64,000 nucleotides of DNA from Rhodospirillaceae bacterium MC! (GCA_002632265.1 NQOV01000014.1:23466-87465), one strand, 5' to 3'; positions 44,917 to 54,659 are shown, counted from the stretch's first letter. Notes: a model not told the origin generated them from the letters alone. A program made the numbers and translations.

Positions 44917-46047
44917 ATGTATCGCCATCAATTAACTAAAGAAGAGCGTTTAAACTGGTTACGCTTAATTCGCACATCTGGAATAGGCATTAAGATATTC
45001 TATCGTCTAGTGGGCGAGTTAGGTACGGCAACCCATGCCATAAACGCCCTAGCCGATATCATGAACAATTCACGACGCAAGAAACCCATAAGAGCCTTAG
45101 CTAAAAGTAAAGTATTGGAAGAAATGGAAAAGGTTGAAAACTTTGGAGCGAGAATTGTAACCATTCATGATGATGAGTATCCACCCCTATTAAGATCCAT
45201 TGATGACGCTCCGCCAGTCTTAACAATTAAGGGTAATCCGAACTTGTGTTCTAAAAGCGGAGTAGGTATTGTAGGGAGTCGCAAGTGTTCTGCTTATGGT
45301 ACACAATTGGCGGAGCATTGGGCGAGAGAAATGGGTAAGGCTCGTATGTTGGTTGTTTCAGGTTTGGCAAAAGGTATCGATCGCCATGCTCATTTAGGAT
45401 CTTTGGAAAAAGGCACGGTTGGGGTTATTGCAGGCGGTATAAATTCGGTTTATCCGCAAGATAACGCCGATCTATATGAGATCATGAGCAATCGAGGGGC
45501 GATAATATCAGAAATGCCCTTTGACACTCCACCCCAAGCGACATTCTTCCCACGTAGAAATAGAATCATATCAGGTATGACTCGTGCGTTAATTGTGATA
45601 GAGGCAAGAGCGAAATCAGGATCTTTAATCACTGCTAGAATGTCTTTAGAATATAATAGAGATCTTTTTGTTGTCAATCACAAGGATCTTAACGGTGGGA
45701 TTCTTAAAATGGTAGATCAAGGGGCGTATTTAGTTGATCATCCCATTGAGGCCATTAAGATAATCAAGAAGTATCAAGATCCTAAAGCTCATACAAACAT
45801 CATTCCCATAGTCGATAATAAAAGACAAATAACCACCACTCCCAAAATCAAACCCAAACATGAGGCCGTAGATTTACAAGATCACATTCTCGCACTACTA
45901 AAAGAAAACGCACGTGATATGAGCGTAAGCGAAATTATCATCCTTTTAAAAGTCGATTCCAGTGATGTCAATATGGCCTTGATAGAACTAGAATTAAATG
46001 ACAGTATCATACGTGGTGTCGATAATACCATATGTATCAAGTTATAA
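44917..46047 (+). CDS. dprA: DNA-processing protein DprA
   Basis: Binds incoming single-stranded DNA and loads RecA during natural transformation (376 residues). The N-terminal helical region covers about 5-80. The Rossmann core has GVGIVGSRKCSAYGTQLAEH (about 110), LVVSGLAKGIDRHAHLGSLE and VIAGGINSVYPQDN. FFPRRNRIISGMTRALIVIEARAKSGSL is the family hallmark, of which RNRIISGMTRALIVIEA is the core. A C-terminal winged-helix-like DML1 domain ends the protein. It is translationally close to plsY. No other competence genes lie in the window. Confidence 0.95.
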   Translation: MYRHQLTKEERLNWLRLIRTSGIGIKIFYRLVGELGTATHAINALADIMNNSRRKKPIRALAKSKVLEEMEKVENFGARIVTIHDDEYPPLLRSIDDAPPVLTIKGNPNLCSKSGVGIVGSRKCSAYGTQLAEHWAREMGKARMLVVSGLAKGIDRHAHLGSLEKGTVGVIAGGINSVYPQDNADLYEIMSNRGAIISEMPFDTPPQATFFPRRNRIISGMTRALIVIEARAKSGSLITARMSLEYNRDLFVVNHKDLNGGILKMVDQGAYLVDHPIEAIKIIKKYQDPKAHTNIIPIVDNKRQITTTPKIKPKHEAVDLQDHILALLKENARDMSVSEIIILLKVDSSDVNMALIELELNDSIIRGVDNTICIKL

Positions 46048-46078
46048 ATTATAAGTTATAAGTTATAAGTTATTAAAA
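46048..46078. repeat. Short tandem repeat after dprA
   Basis: Three or four 9-bp ATAAGTTAT-type units immediately follow the dprA stop codon. Confidence 0.7.
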
Positions 46079-46093
46079 AGAAAGCAATAACTC

Positions 46094-46498
46094 ATGAATG
46101 AATACACACTAATCAAGACTCCCCCAAGCCTTAAGGATTATCTTAATATAAGAAAGCACACATTGGGCGAAAAAACGCAGGCCGCTGGCGAAATGGCGAT
46201 AAAAAATTCGTGGTTTGGCGTTCATGTAACCCATAAGGAAAATACCGTAGGCATGGGTAGATTCATCGGCGATGGCGGATGTTCGTTCGCTGTTACAGAT
46301 ATCGCAGTTTTACCCGCATACCAAGGCCAAGGAATTGGCAAAATGATTATGCAAGGATTAATGGATCACTATCAAGAATTCGGCCCTAAAGACGCCTTTG
46401 TTACTCTCATAGCTGACGGCAACGCAAAATTCCTATACGAAAAATTCGGCTTTACTGCCACCGCTCCAAAATCTATCGGCATGATTTACAAGAATTAA
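46094..46498 (+). CDS. GNAT-family N-acetyltransferase
   Basis: 134 residues. Motif A is AVLPAYQGQGIGKMIMQGLM (about 78-97), with the acetyl-CoA pyrophosphate loop Q-G-Q-G-I-G. The end FLYEKFGFTATAPKSIGM matches motif B. The substrate is unknown. It resembles small GNATs that act on amino groups of metabolites. Its last 4 bp overlap the 3' end of the convergent MATE gene. Confidence 0.88.
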   Translation: MNEYTLIKTPPSLKDYLNIRKHTLGEKTQAAGEMAIKNSWFGVHVTHKENTVGMGRFIGDGGCSFAVTDIAVLPAYQGQGIGKMIMQGLMDHYQEFGPKDAFVTLIADGNAKFLYEKFGFTATAPKSIGMIYKN

Positions 46499-47859
46499 GA
46501 AATTAGGCTTTTTTTGAATTTCTTATATAAAATATAGGAATAAATGGCCAGTAATACCCCTACTATGGCGTAGCCTAAGCCCATACCCCACATTAGGCCC
46601 ATGAGTTTCATTTTCCATGTGAAAGTAAATAGATAACATAAACCTACCACACATACAGGATAAAAGGTTACTTGAATTATTGTTGTGATTTTCTTATCGT
46701 TTAAAGCTCGGCAGATACTACCGAAGAAGACTTGCAAGCTATCGCCCACCAACAACACCCACGATATAGCCAACAAAGGGGCTGATTTTTCAATCAGATC
46801 AACTTTGGATGTGTAAATATGCAAGATGAAATTATCACAATATATGAGAAGAACTGCAAATAAGATATTAAACAGGATAAAATAAAACATCCCTATATTA
46901 TGCACAACCACCACCAAAGGCGAGTTTGAAGCTCCGTACGCATTGCCGATTCTAATACCTGTAGCAATTCCAATAGTTAAAAGAACAGTAAAAAGCAAGT
47001 ATGCCACATCAAAGGATAAACCAAATATGGAAGCTGATTCTGTTCCTAAATATCCCACCATAAATATGGGAATGGAAAAAGCTAAACCATCAGCAACCGC
47101 CGAAAGACCCATGAAAAAGCCCATAACTCTGATATCATGTGATTTTTTCCACCAGTTTTTTAATTTTAAATGAATATCAAACTTCTTACGATCATTCATA
47201 AAAAAGAATATATAACTCACATAATTTACAAAAATAAAACATTTAACCAATGTTGTAGCCAGAGCCACCCCTATACTTCCCCATGTGGGGAAAAATATTC
47301 CACTTACAAAAACGAAATCCAATAAAATATTTAAGCATAGGGCAATTGTTATAACTTTAGTAACTACCCCAGCTTTATTTCTAGCTTCAAGCCATGAGGC
47401 AAAAGTATAATTAAAAACAAAAGGAAAGAATCCCCAACCATATATTTTTAATAAAATATCTGTACCATTAATGAGATCTGTTTTATATCCCATGGCCTCC
47501 ATATATGGCTTACCAAATTGACACAAAACCACGGAAAAAATAGCTAAAATAAAAGCATATGGTAATATGGATATTAAACAATTACCAGCTTTAGCATAGT
47601 TCTTTTCTCCCATGGCATGCGATGTCTTGATGGCTACTCCTGAAAGCAAACCAATGGACGCCAACCACATGGGAACTTGCACCGCTCCTGCTTGGGAAAC
47701 GTAAGCAATATCTCCCACAGTACCATAATGACCTAGGAAAATAGTATCAATAGTACTCATTAACTTAAAACTTAAACGAGATAAAGCCATAGGTAATATT
47801 AATAAAAGTAACTTACGTGATTCCGATAAATATGTAGTTTGTAAAATACCCAATTTCAT
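46495..47859 (-). CDS. MATE-family efflux transporter
   Basis: 454 residues, twelve membrane helices in two six-helix halves. Typical segments are LPMALSRLSFKLMSTIDTIF at the start (family: P-x-x-x-x-x-x-x-x-x-x-D-x-x-F-x-G), GLLSGVAIKTSHAMGEKNYA and, in the second half, ILLTIGIATGIRIGNAYGA. MATE pumps export cationic drugs or metabolites using Na+ or H+. The substrate is unknown. AAGGA precedes the ATG. A long hairpin repeat lies between its start and nadE. Confidence 0.9.
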   Translation of the reverse strand: MKLGILQTTYLSESRKLLLLILPMALSRLSFKLMSTIDTIFLGHYGTVGDIAYVSQAGAVQVPMWLASIGLLSGVAIKTSHAMGEKNYAKAGNCLISILPYAFILAIFSVVLCQFGKPYMEAMGYKTDLINGTDILLKIYGWGFFPFVFNYTFASWLEARNKAGVVTKVITIALCLNILLDFVFVSGIFFPTWGSIGVALATTLVKCFIFVNYVSYIFFFMNDRKKFDIHLKLKNWWKKSHDIRVMGFFMGLSAVADGLAFSIPIFMVGYLGTESASIFGLSFDVAYLLFTVLLTIGIATGIRIGNAYGASNSPLVVVVHNIGMFYFILFNILFAVLLIYCDNFILHIYTSKVDLIEKSAPLLAISWVLLVGDSLQVFFGSICRALNDKKITTIIQVTFYPVCVVGLCYLFTFTWKMKLMGLMWGMGLGYAIVGVLLAIYSYILYKKFKKSLIS

Positions 47860-47945
47860 ATTAATATTCCTTTTTTGATATTAATTTTCTCGCATTTTTT
47901 CGCAATATCTTTTACGCAATTTTGTATTACGCAATTTTGCAAAAG

Positions 47946-48043
47946 GTGGGAAAAATTAGTTAAGATGTGCCTTAAATTAGGGTGTACATGTACTTTAGTT
48001 TACCTTAGCCCTAATTTAAGGTGCATATTAGCTAATTTTTCAC
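47946..48043. repeat. Hairpin repeat family, AAAAATTAG-type copy
   Basis: 98 nt. GTG pairs with CAC, AAAAATTAG with CTAATTTTT, TGTGCCTTAAATTAGGG with CCCTAATTTAAGGTGCA. It keeps the TGTGC/GTGCATATTAG signatures and the unpaired A/G bases but has a different outer stem. It ends 9 bp before the nadE stop codon. Confidence 0.9.
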
Positions 48044-48052
48044 GCTCCTAAT

Positions 48053-49735
48053 TTACTCCCAATAGCCGTCAGTGAGCGGATATCTTCGAGAAACAATAAA
48101 CGGACGTGCGGTCAAAACTACTCCAGGGGCGGACTGATAGCGTTTGTATTGTGCTAGCTTGAATAATCGGCGGACGTGCTTGACTGTTTCCAATTCGTAT
48201 CCTGCATTAACGCATTCAGCTATATTGTAATCATTTTCTACTAATAATTCTAGAATACCGTCTAGAATTTCGTATGGTGGCAAAGAATCTTCATCCTTTT
48301 GATCTGGACGCAATTCGGCAGACGGCGGTTTACTGATTACACTATCTGGCATGGCTTTTGGATTGTTACTTAGTGAATTTTTCGGTATATGCTGATTTCT
48401 CCATTTACATACGTTAAATACTTTAGTTTTGTAAAGATCTGTTAAAACCGAATAACCGCCACACATATCGCCATACAGGGTGGCGTATCCTACGGCCACT
48501 TCTGATTTATTTCCTGTGGTTAATAACATTTTACCTGTGGCATTGGATACGCCCATTAACAGTAATCCACGTGAACGAGATTGAATATTCTCGGCGGTAA
48601 TTCCTTGCACTTCGCTTTCTAAAGCGTCGCCGATCATGGAATTAAAAGCGGTCATGGCTGGTTCTATGGAAATGGATTTGAAACTTACTCCTAAATTATC
48701 TACACATCCTTGAGCGTCATCTAAACTAGCTTGCGATGTGTAAGGGGACGGCATTAAAATACAATGAACATTTTCCTTACCTAAAGCGTCCACCGCCACG
48801 GCGGCGGTTATGGCACTATCGATTCCCCCTGATAGCCCTAAAACAACGCCATTTTTAAAGCCGTTTTTATTATAGTAGCTTGATAATCCGCACATCATCG
48901 CTTGATAATATTCCCCTTCTATACTATTGTTGGGATCTGTTTTATCTTGAATTACGCTCTTTTTCTCATCGGTTGAAAGTAAGATATTATTTTCTAATTT
49001 CCAGTTGGTTAAAATTATATCTGATTCCCATGATTTAGCTTGAGAGATCATTGAGCCTTTATGATCTAGCACGAATGAACGACCGTCAAAAACCAAACTG
49101 TCTTGACCGCCTACTCTGTTGATATAGATAATCGGCAGATCATTTTCTTGAACTCGTTTAGTAATGGTTTGAAAACGACGCTCAACTTTTTTATCATCCC
49201 ACGGGCTTGCATTAATGTTGAGTAAAATATTCGCACCCTGCTTTTTAAGATCGGCAGACACATAATCGTTCCAAGCGTCTTCACAGATTAAAATACCGAT
49301 GTTAACACCTTTGATGTTAATCACGCTATTACTTTCGCTTACTTTATATCGGCGTTTATCGTCAAACACGCCATAATTGGGAAGATCTTGCTTGTGAACT
49401 AAATGTTGTAGTTTCCCGCCTGCAATAACTAAAGCACTGTTATACGGTAATTTATCTTGTGGACTTCCTAAAAATAGCGAGCCTACAATTAGGGTAGTGC
49501 TATAGTTAACGCTTTCAAGAATCATCTCATTAATATAATCATGGACTTTTTTCATATAAGCGGGTTTATAAGCAAGATCGCCACAAGGATATCCATGTAA
49601 GACCCCTTCAGGCAAGCATAAAACATCGGCATTCATCTTGCTTGCTTGTTGCCATGCTTGTTTTATATTGTTATAATTCTGCTCGACCGCTCCTGCGGTG
49701 AAGTCAATTTGTGCGTATGCTATTGAGATATCCAT
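48053..49735 (-). CDS. nadE: NAD+ synthase, glutamine-hydrolysing
   Basis: Makes NAD+ from nicotinate adenine dinucleotide, taking ammonia from glutamine (560 residues). The ATG at 49733-49735 has AGGA upstream. An in-frame ATG 10 codons earlier is less well placed. The N-terminal nitrilase/amidase domain (about 1-250) has the Glu of CLPEGVLHGYPCGD, Lys of LVHKQDLPNYGVFDDKRRY and Cys of GILICEDAWND. The C-terminal synthetase domain has the P-loop VLGLSGGIDSAITAAVAVDA and TTGNKSEVAVGYATLYGDM. The two-domain form fits glutamine dependence. Confidence 0.95.
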   Translation of the reverse strand: MDISIAYAQIDFTAGAVEQNYNNIKQAWQQASKMNADVLCLPEGVLHGYPCGDLAYKPAYMKKVHDYINEMILESVNYSTTLIVGSLFLGSPQDKLPYNSALVIAGGKLQHLVHKQDLPNYGVFDDKRRYKVSESNSVINIKGVNIGILICEDAWNDYVSADLKKQGANILLNINASPWDDKKVERRFQTITKRVQENDLPIIYINRVGGQDSLVFDGRSFVLDHKGSMISQAKSWESDIILTNWKLENNILLSTDEKKSVIQDKTDPNNSIEGEYYQAMMCGLSSYYNKNGFKNGVVLGLSGGIDSAITAAVAVDALGKENVHCILMPSPYTSQASLDDAQGCVDNLGVSFKSISIEPAMTAFNSMIGDALESEVQGITAENIQSRSRGLLLMGVSNATGKMLLTTGNKSEVAVGYATLYGDMCGGYSVLTDLYKTKVFNVCKWRNQHIPKNSLSNNPKAMPDSVISKPPSAELRPDQKDEDSLPPYEILDGILELLVENDYNIAECVNAGYELETVKHVRRLFKLAQYKRYQSAPGVVLTARPFIVSRRYPLTDGYWE

Positions 49736-49854
49736 ATTCTTGTTCTTCCTAAAAATCTGTAGCAATTAAAATCTATTTATTACTATTGTGTATCTTTTAT
49801 ATTTTATATCATAACTCATATATTATCAAAAGTCTACAATTATTCTATTCTTTT

Positions 49855-50598
49855 TTAGCCTTTCCAAGCGGTAAAAATTAGCAATCTAATGGATGCTAGA
49901 ATACGCCCTTGTTCTATGCTGTAGTTTTTCTTGTATATTTTATCTGTTTCGGCGAGAATCTCCTTAGTTAGTGGAGTGCGTTTTTCTTTCACTGGTAAGG
50001 TTAGCCCACTGGCTTTTAGATCATTTAACAATTGATATACATCCCTATAGCCAACATCTATGGGATCAAGATCAGCCATGGGCATATGAAATTTAGCACG
50101 TAATAATAAATCTCCTGCGGTTTGTGTGGGAATCACTGGGGCGAAACGTTGTTCTGCTCCACCACGGATGTTTATTTCTGCATTGGTTAAGGATGTTTTT
50201 AGCTCATTAATTACTCCTTGCCCCCACAATGTAGCGAAAAATACTCCTTTTGGTTTTAATGCTCGATTAATTTGCACGAGCTGACCCACTAAATCATTGG
50301 CCCAATTCATGGCTAGATTACAGATAATAAGATCATAGGAATTTTCTTTTAAGTGTAAGTTGTCATTTTCTTGATCGGCGAATCCCATGCTCTCCCAAGA
50401 TGTTACCTTATGGCGTAAGCTATCTTGTAAATAGCTATTGATTCCACAACCTATTTCCAAAGCCTTAGGGAAATTTTTACATTGGAGATCTTCCACACGC
50501 TCACACACACGATCCACAGATAAATTATATATATAATGTTCCTGTTGTTTGTGTGCATAGGCATAATTTTCTTTTAGCTTGTTGTAGTCATATTCCAT
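49855..50598 (-). CDS. SAM-dependent methyltransferase-like protein (NDUFAF5/BioC type)
   Basis: 247 residues. The SAM-binding motif I reads ALEIGCGINSYL (about 45). Motif II/III surroundings are SYDLIICNLAMNWANDLVGQ and INRALKPKGVFFATLWG. The segment GGAEQRFAPVIPTQTAGDLL, then a helical C-terminus, matches alphaproteobacterial relatives of human NDUFAF5 (a complex I assembly factor) better than BioC. The acidic residue of strand 2 is in SWESMGFADQEN. Actual activity is uncertain. It lies between glnD and nadE with short gaps on the same strand. Confidence 0.75.
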   Translation of the reverse strand: MEYDYNKLKENYAYAHKQQEHYIYNLSVDRVCERVEDLQCKNFPKALEIGCGINSYLQDSLRHKVTSWESMGFADQENDNLHLKENSYDLIICNLAMNWANDLVGQLVQINRALKPKGVFFATLWGQGVINELKTSLTNAEINIRGGAEQRFAPVIPTQTAGDLLLRAKFHMPMADLDPIDVGYRDVYQLLNDLKASGLTLPVKEKRTPLTKEILAETDKIYKKNYSIEQGRILASIRLLIFTAWKG

Positions 50599-50635
50599 TT
50601 TTCACACTTCTTAATTTAACACACCCCTTATTTTT

Positions 50636-53218
50636 TTAACTTAGAAGTTTTTTGATTGCTTCTTCAAAACTTGCATGCTCTTTCGGATCGGTAAATTGTT
50701 CGTTGTTTTGGGTTACATAAATCACATTTACCAATCTTTCGCCGTAGATCATAGATCTTGCCGAAAGAATATTCAAGTTAAGATTCTGCATTAAGCTACT
50801 TACAAGATACAAGAATCCTTTACGATTTCTGCCCACAACTTCGATACGTGTACTTGTGCTACTTGCTTGATTATCGATCGATACTTTAGTCGGCACTTTG
50901 AACATGGTATGAAAACTTTTAACAGAAGACGGAGTAACGCTCGGTAATGGTTCTTTATTAATGGCTTTTAAGATGATCTCAACAACATGGTTTTGCCACT
51001 TTTTACTTTTGGTTTGCGTAGTTAACGGAATGTAAAACTCGTGCCAACCAATGGACTTAACACCATGTAAGGATACGGAAGTGATATCCGTATCGCACAG
51101 TGATAAAGCGTAACAACCATCAGAAAATAGACCCACACGATCCTTACTGATAACCGAAACAACTAAGGTATCATCATGTTTATTTTCTCGTACGGTAACT
51201 TGTGGTTTATAGTCATTTTCCAGCAATTCCTTTAGAAGACAAGCATGAGAGTAACAGGTATCTAGAGATTTATCGGTTAGATATTCATTATCGAAAAGAT
51301 CATCAATGCTAGATATTACCGCCGAATCCCAATTGTCATTTTTAAGTTTATCTAGTAATTTAGATTTTAAACCATTAATATTAGTTGAAATTTCGCCACC
51401 ATTTAATAGCACCATTACGCTTTTATATAAGGTTGCCATAAGTCGTGATTTTCTATTTGACCAAGCCTCGGGACCAGTGGAAATAAGATTGGAAATTGTC
51501 ATGGCCATAAGTAACTTAAACTGTTCAGGCATTTGTACTAACTTGGCAATTTTAGCCACAACTTTCGGATCACTAAGATCCGAATGGAAAGCCGTATCTT
51601 TAAGTTCTTTTTGCTTGCTTACAAGCCATGCAGCCGTATCGATATCTTCAGGGGAAACCTGTAATTTTCGCCCGATTTTACGAGTGAGTTTTTCCGCATC
51701 TGCTCCTGCTTTGCCTGCTTCTTTGTTGAGATCGTGGCAAAATAGAGCAAATATCAAGGGTTTTAGATCAACAATTGAGGGGATAACCTTATCTAAATGT
51801 TCTTCAACGCTTAAAGTTCCATTATTCCATTGGGAAATGAAATTCAAACACTGTAATGTATGTTCGCTTGTGGTATAAGCATGATATGAGCTAAATTTCA
51901 AATATGCTAAAACCTTACCCCATTGTGGAATGAATTTACTTAACAAACCGCTATTACTCATGGCACGCAGATACGGAGCAGAATTGTGTTTGTTAAATAA
52001 TAGGCTTAAGAATGTTCTTGAATTAATGGGATTCGCTCTAAATACGATATTTACAAGTTTTAAGTTGTTGGAAATCAGCTCAAGCAACATGGGATGTAAC
52101 ATTAGATCGTTCTGACAAGCGATATTAAAGACTTCTATAATACGTGTGGGATCATCGGTAAAGATATTTTTATCGTTATTTAACAGATATTCTCCTTGTT
52201 TTGACAGCCATGTATAATCTTCAAGCAGTTCAGGAGCTGGAACATCGTCAATATTTTCTTTTACAGAAATAAAGAACTTACTGGCAATGAGTGAAACATC
52301 AGTAACAGTCAAGAAGAAATGACGCATTAAGCGTTCGTTGGAAATGGATACACGACTATCCTTATAGCCCATAGATTTCGCTACTTTTTCTTGTACGGAT
52401 AATTTGATCTGATTGTTATTTTCATTGTAAATCAAGTGTAAATGTGTACGGATATCCCATAGGAATGTTAAGGCATCATTTAAAGTTCGCACATCTTTTT
52501 TAGATAGATAGCCGTTATTTTCAAGAGAATTGTTAATGTCTTCATTAAATAGGATCGATGAAACCCAACGCAAGCCACGAATATCATATAATCCACCAGG
52601 CCCTAGTAAAAGATTCGGTTCATGGAAATAAGGGTTATATTCATTTTTCTCATGACGATAACGCCAGTTTTGCATTTGCTCTAATAAAAATTGAGTTACA
52701 TCTTCATTAATAACACCTTTAATACTGGCCTTTAACTCTTCATATAACTCTTCATTACCTGCTAGGAAACGCATTTCAAGGAAATAACGCATGTATCTTT
52801 TAGCATAATCGATGATCGTGGTTCTCGTGCTAAATAGGGGCGTTACTTCGATCCCTGCCTTAGTAACTAGATCTAAGACAGCTTGAATTTTTTCCACATG
52901 GTCTTTATTTTCTTCTGGTAATAACACAACAACATCAAGATCAGAATTGGGAGCAATTTCCAATCGTCCGTAACCTTTAATCGCAATAAAAGAGACATCG
53001 ATAATAGTACCACTACCATTTTCATGTTCATAAATTGCCGAAAGCATATCATCACAGATTATAGATTTATAACGAGCGATTTCCAATGAGCTTTCTTCAC
53101 CTTCGATAAAGTTTTTATATTTTACATCTAAAATCTTTTGGATATTAGATACAATCTTATTAATGGCTACTTCTAAGGAGTCTTCTGACTGTAAAATTTT
53201 AATGAATTCCGTTCTCAT
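50636..53218 (-). CDS. glnD: PII uridylyltransferase GlnD, HD domain degenerate
   Basis: 860 residues with the full GlnD layout. The nucleotidyltransferase domain has IKGYGRLEIAPNSDLDVVVL (about 84-103), so the G-x-G-R-x-E-x-x-P-x-S-D-x-D pattern is intact. A linker, an HD domain (about 430-560) and two C-terminal ACT domains follow. In the HD domain the first His (TTSEHTL) and the HD pair (FALFCHDLNKEA) remain. The usual GGDHS reads AGADA, the R-Q-H segment reads SKQKEL, and the later Asp in T-V-A-D reads TISNL. Uridylyl-removing activity is therefore doubtful. GlnD normally senses glutamine and modifies PII. Confidence 0.88.
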   Translation of the reverse strand: MRTEFIKILQSEDSLEVAINKIVSNIQKILDVKYKNFIEGEESSLEIARYKSIICDDMLSAIYEHENGSGTIIDVSFIAIKGYGRLEIAPNSDLDVVVLLPEENKDHVEKIQAVLDLVTKAGIEVTPLFSTRTTIIDYAKRYMRYFLEMRFLAGNEELYEELKASIKGVINEDVTQFLLEQMQNWRYRHEKNEYNPYFHEPNLLLGPGGLYDIRGLRWVSSILFNEDINNSLENNGYLSKKDVRTLNDALTFLWDIRTHLHLIYNENNNQIKLSVQEKVAKSMGYKDSRVSISNERLMRHFFLTVTDVSLIASKFFISVKENIDDVPAPELLEDYTWLSKQGEYLLNNDKNIFTDDPTRIIEVFNIACQNDLMLHPMLLELISNNLKLVNIVFRANPINSRTFLSLLFNKHNSAPYLRAMSNSGLLSKFIPQWGKVLAYLKFSSYHAYTTSEHTLQCLNFISQWNNGTLSVEEHLDKVIPSIVDLKPLIFALFCHDLNKEAGKAGADAEKLTRKIGRKLQVSPEDIDTAAWLVSKQKELKDTAFHSDLSDPKVVAKIAKLVQMPEQFKLLMAMTISNLISTGPEAWSNRKSRLMATLYKSVMVLLNGGEISTNINGLKSKLLDKLKNDNWDSAVISSIDDLFDNEYLTDKSLDTCYSHACLLKELLENDYKPQVTVRENKHDDTLVVSVISKDRVGLFSDGCYALSLCDTDITSVSLHGVKSIGWHEFYIPLTTQTKSKKWQNHVVEIILKAINKEPLPSVTPSSVKSFHTMFKVPTKVSIDNQASSTSTRIEVVGRNRKGFLYLVSSLMQNLNLNILSARSMIYGERLVNVIYVTQNNEQFTDPKEHASFEEAIKKLLS

Positions 53219-53314
53219 TTTCTTTTCTTTTCTAACTTGTTTTTGTTATTTGTGTTAACCACAGTTCTTTAATAATATTATAATATATTGCTTAAGGAAA
53301 TATCTAGCCTGATT

Positions 53315-54325
53315 CTATTTCGCCACAAAGAATGTTCGTGTATAAGAATACATTTGCCCACCACTCCTTAAAGAACAATACACACGTACAGGATATTTGA
53401 TTCTTAATTTTTTAGCGAATCTTAATTCCACACGTCCGCCATCCATAACGTGCTTGATTAGATCGGCAGAATTCGGCGAGAAACAGCTCACTTTAGAGGC
53501 TTTTAACGCCAGCTTACCTGTTACAGTAAAGCCATATTCTGGCGGATTATCCGAACGTTTGCTAATATACGAACTAATTGGCAAAACATCCACAATTGGA
53601 ATTGGGCGAACTGTAGAATTTAGTTTTAATCTTGCAAGTGAGATATTACTTCTTATAACGAATCTGCGATTTAAGAGTGTGTTATACTTAGATAAAACCC
53701 CTTGAGTTTTACCTATGGGAGTTATTTGTAATGATTCTAACACCGAATCCATATCAGGAAAAGGAGTTGAAATACTCATATATATGTTATCCTTTTTAGG
53801 ATAGAATAATAATGAGTTAAGTTTTTCCCTATACTCTCTTAGATTCTTTTTAATTGCCAATCTAGTTTTATACTTATAAAAGAATCTATGATTGGGTACG
53901 ATACCAATGGTAATATTTTTTTCCGTTGCTAATTTGTTTAAATTATCGGCAGTAATATGGTCTTTACTTTCCACATTAAAGGGATTAATTAATAACAACG
54001 CAGGATAGTTATATCTTTTTAACAGCGGTTCAACATCACTATAAAAGGTATTGTTTCCCCCTTCAAATACCAAAGATACAGTATTTGATGACTGATTAGC
54101 ATAAACTTCTTTTAGACTCTCATCCAGTGATACAACTTTGATATGGCGATCTTTAAACCATTGTAAATGAGTTTCCAAAGTTTTCAAGCCCACATCTGTT
54201 GAACTGGAGGTTTTTGATATGGTGGAATAGCTTAAGATATTGTTTGCATTGGCATTTAAGCCAAAAATTGCTACTACACTTGCTATTGTGAAAGACATCA
54301 ATAAAGTAATAATTCTGTTATTCAT
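53315..54325 (-). CDS. Exported NodB-fold (polysaccharide deacetylase-like) protein, probably inactive
   Basis: 336 residues from the ATG at 54323-54325. A signal peptide (about 1-22) suggests export. The N-terminal half resembles PgaB-type polysaccharide deacetylases: ILSYSTISKTSSS, LETHLQWFKDRHIKVVSLDE, VSLVFEGGNNTFYSDVEPLL and YNYPALLLINPF. The catalytic metal-binding motif, normally F-D-D-G, reads F-E-G-G, and the later HxxxH is not visible (GIVPNHRFFYKYK). It is probably a non-catalytic relative. The C-terminal ~120 residues may form a beta domain. The gene stands alone behind a possible Fur-like site. Confidence 0.65.
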   Translation of the reverse strand: MNNRIITLLMSFTIASVVAIFGLNANANNILSYSTISKTSSSTDVGLKTLETHLQWFKDRHIKVVSLDESLKEVYANQSSNTVSLVFEGGNNTFYSDVEPLLKRYNYPALLLINPFNVESKDHITADNLNKLATEKNITIGIVPNHRFFYKYKTRLAIKKNLREYREKLNSLLFYPKKDNIYMSISTPFPDMDSVLESLQITPIGKTQGVLSKYNTLLNRRFVIRSNISLARLKLNSTVRPIPIVDVLPISSYISKRSDNPPEYGFTVTGKLALKASKVSCFSPNSADLIKHVMDGGRVELRFAKKLRIKYPVRVYCSLRSGGQMYSYTRTFFVAK

Positions 54326-54533
54326 TTTTAACGTAAGCCTCAATTTTATAGTAATTTGTTAATCATTTACGGCTTTTTGCATGTACCGAATTATATAACT
54401 AACAATTATCTAATAGTTTCAAACTAAATAACACATCATAAAAATATCAAGCAAAACTTTCAAAATATCTTTATTAATTCATAACAAATTTTATAATATA
54501 CGATAAAAAAGTAATTCCACCATATTTTACTAG

Positions 54534-54546
54534 AATGATAATCATT
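54534..54546. promoter_or_regulatory. Possible Fur/Mur-type box
   Basis: AATGAT-A-ATCATT, a 13-bp palindrome matching the centre of the 19-bp Fur consensus (about 14 of 19 positions overall). It lies about 210 bp upstream of the deacetylase-like gene. Confidence 0.35.
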
Positions 54547-54634
54547 TGATTTGTTCATTAGTTCATTAATACTTACTATAATAACAAAAATAATAGCATA
54601 AAGCAATTTTTTTTTAGAAAAACTTCATAAAAAA

Positions 54635-54659
54635 AGAGCATAGGAATTTCATATGCTCT
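54635..54659 (-). terminator. Intrinsic terminator of secB
   Basis: AGAGCATA pairs with TATGCTCT, 9-nt loop. On the minus strand seven T follow. It lies about 43 bp past the secB stop. Confidence 0.88.

Noticed and set aside
54324..54343. TTG start extending the pseudo-deacetylase by six residues
   Set aside because: The ATG at 54323-54325 starts a normal signal peptide. The TTG lacks a ribosome site.
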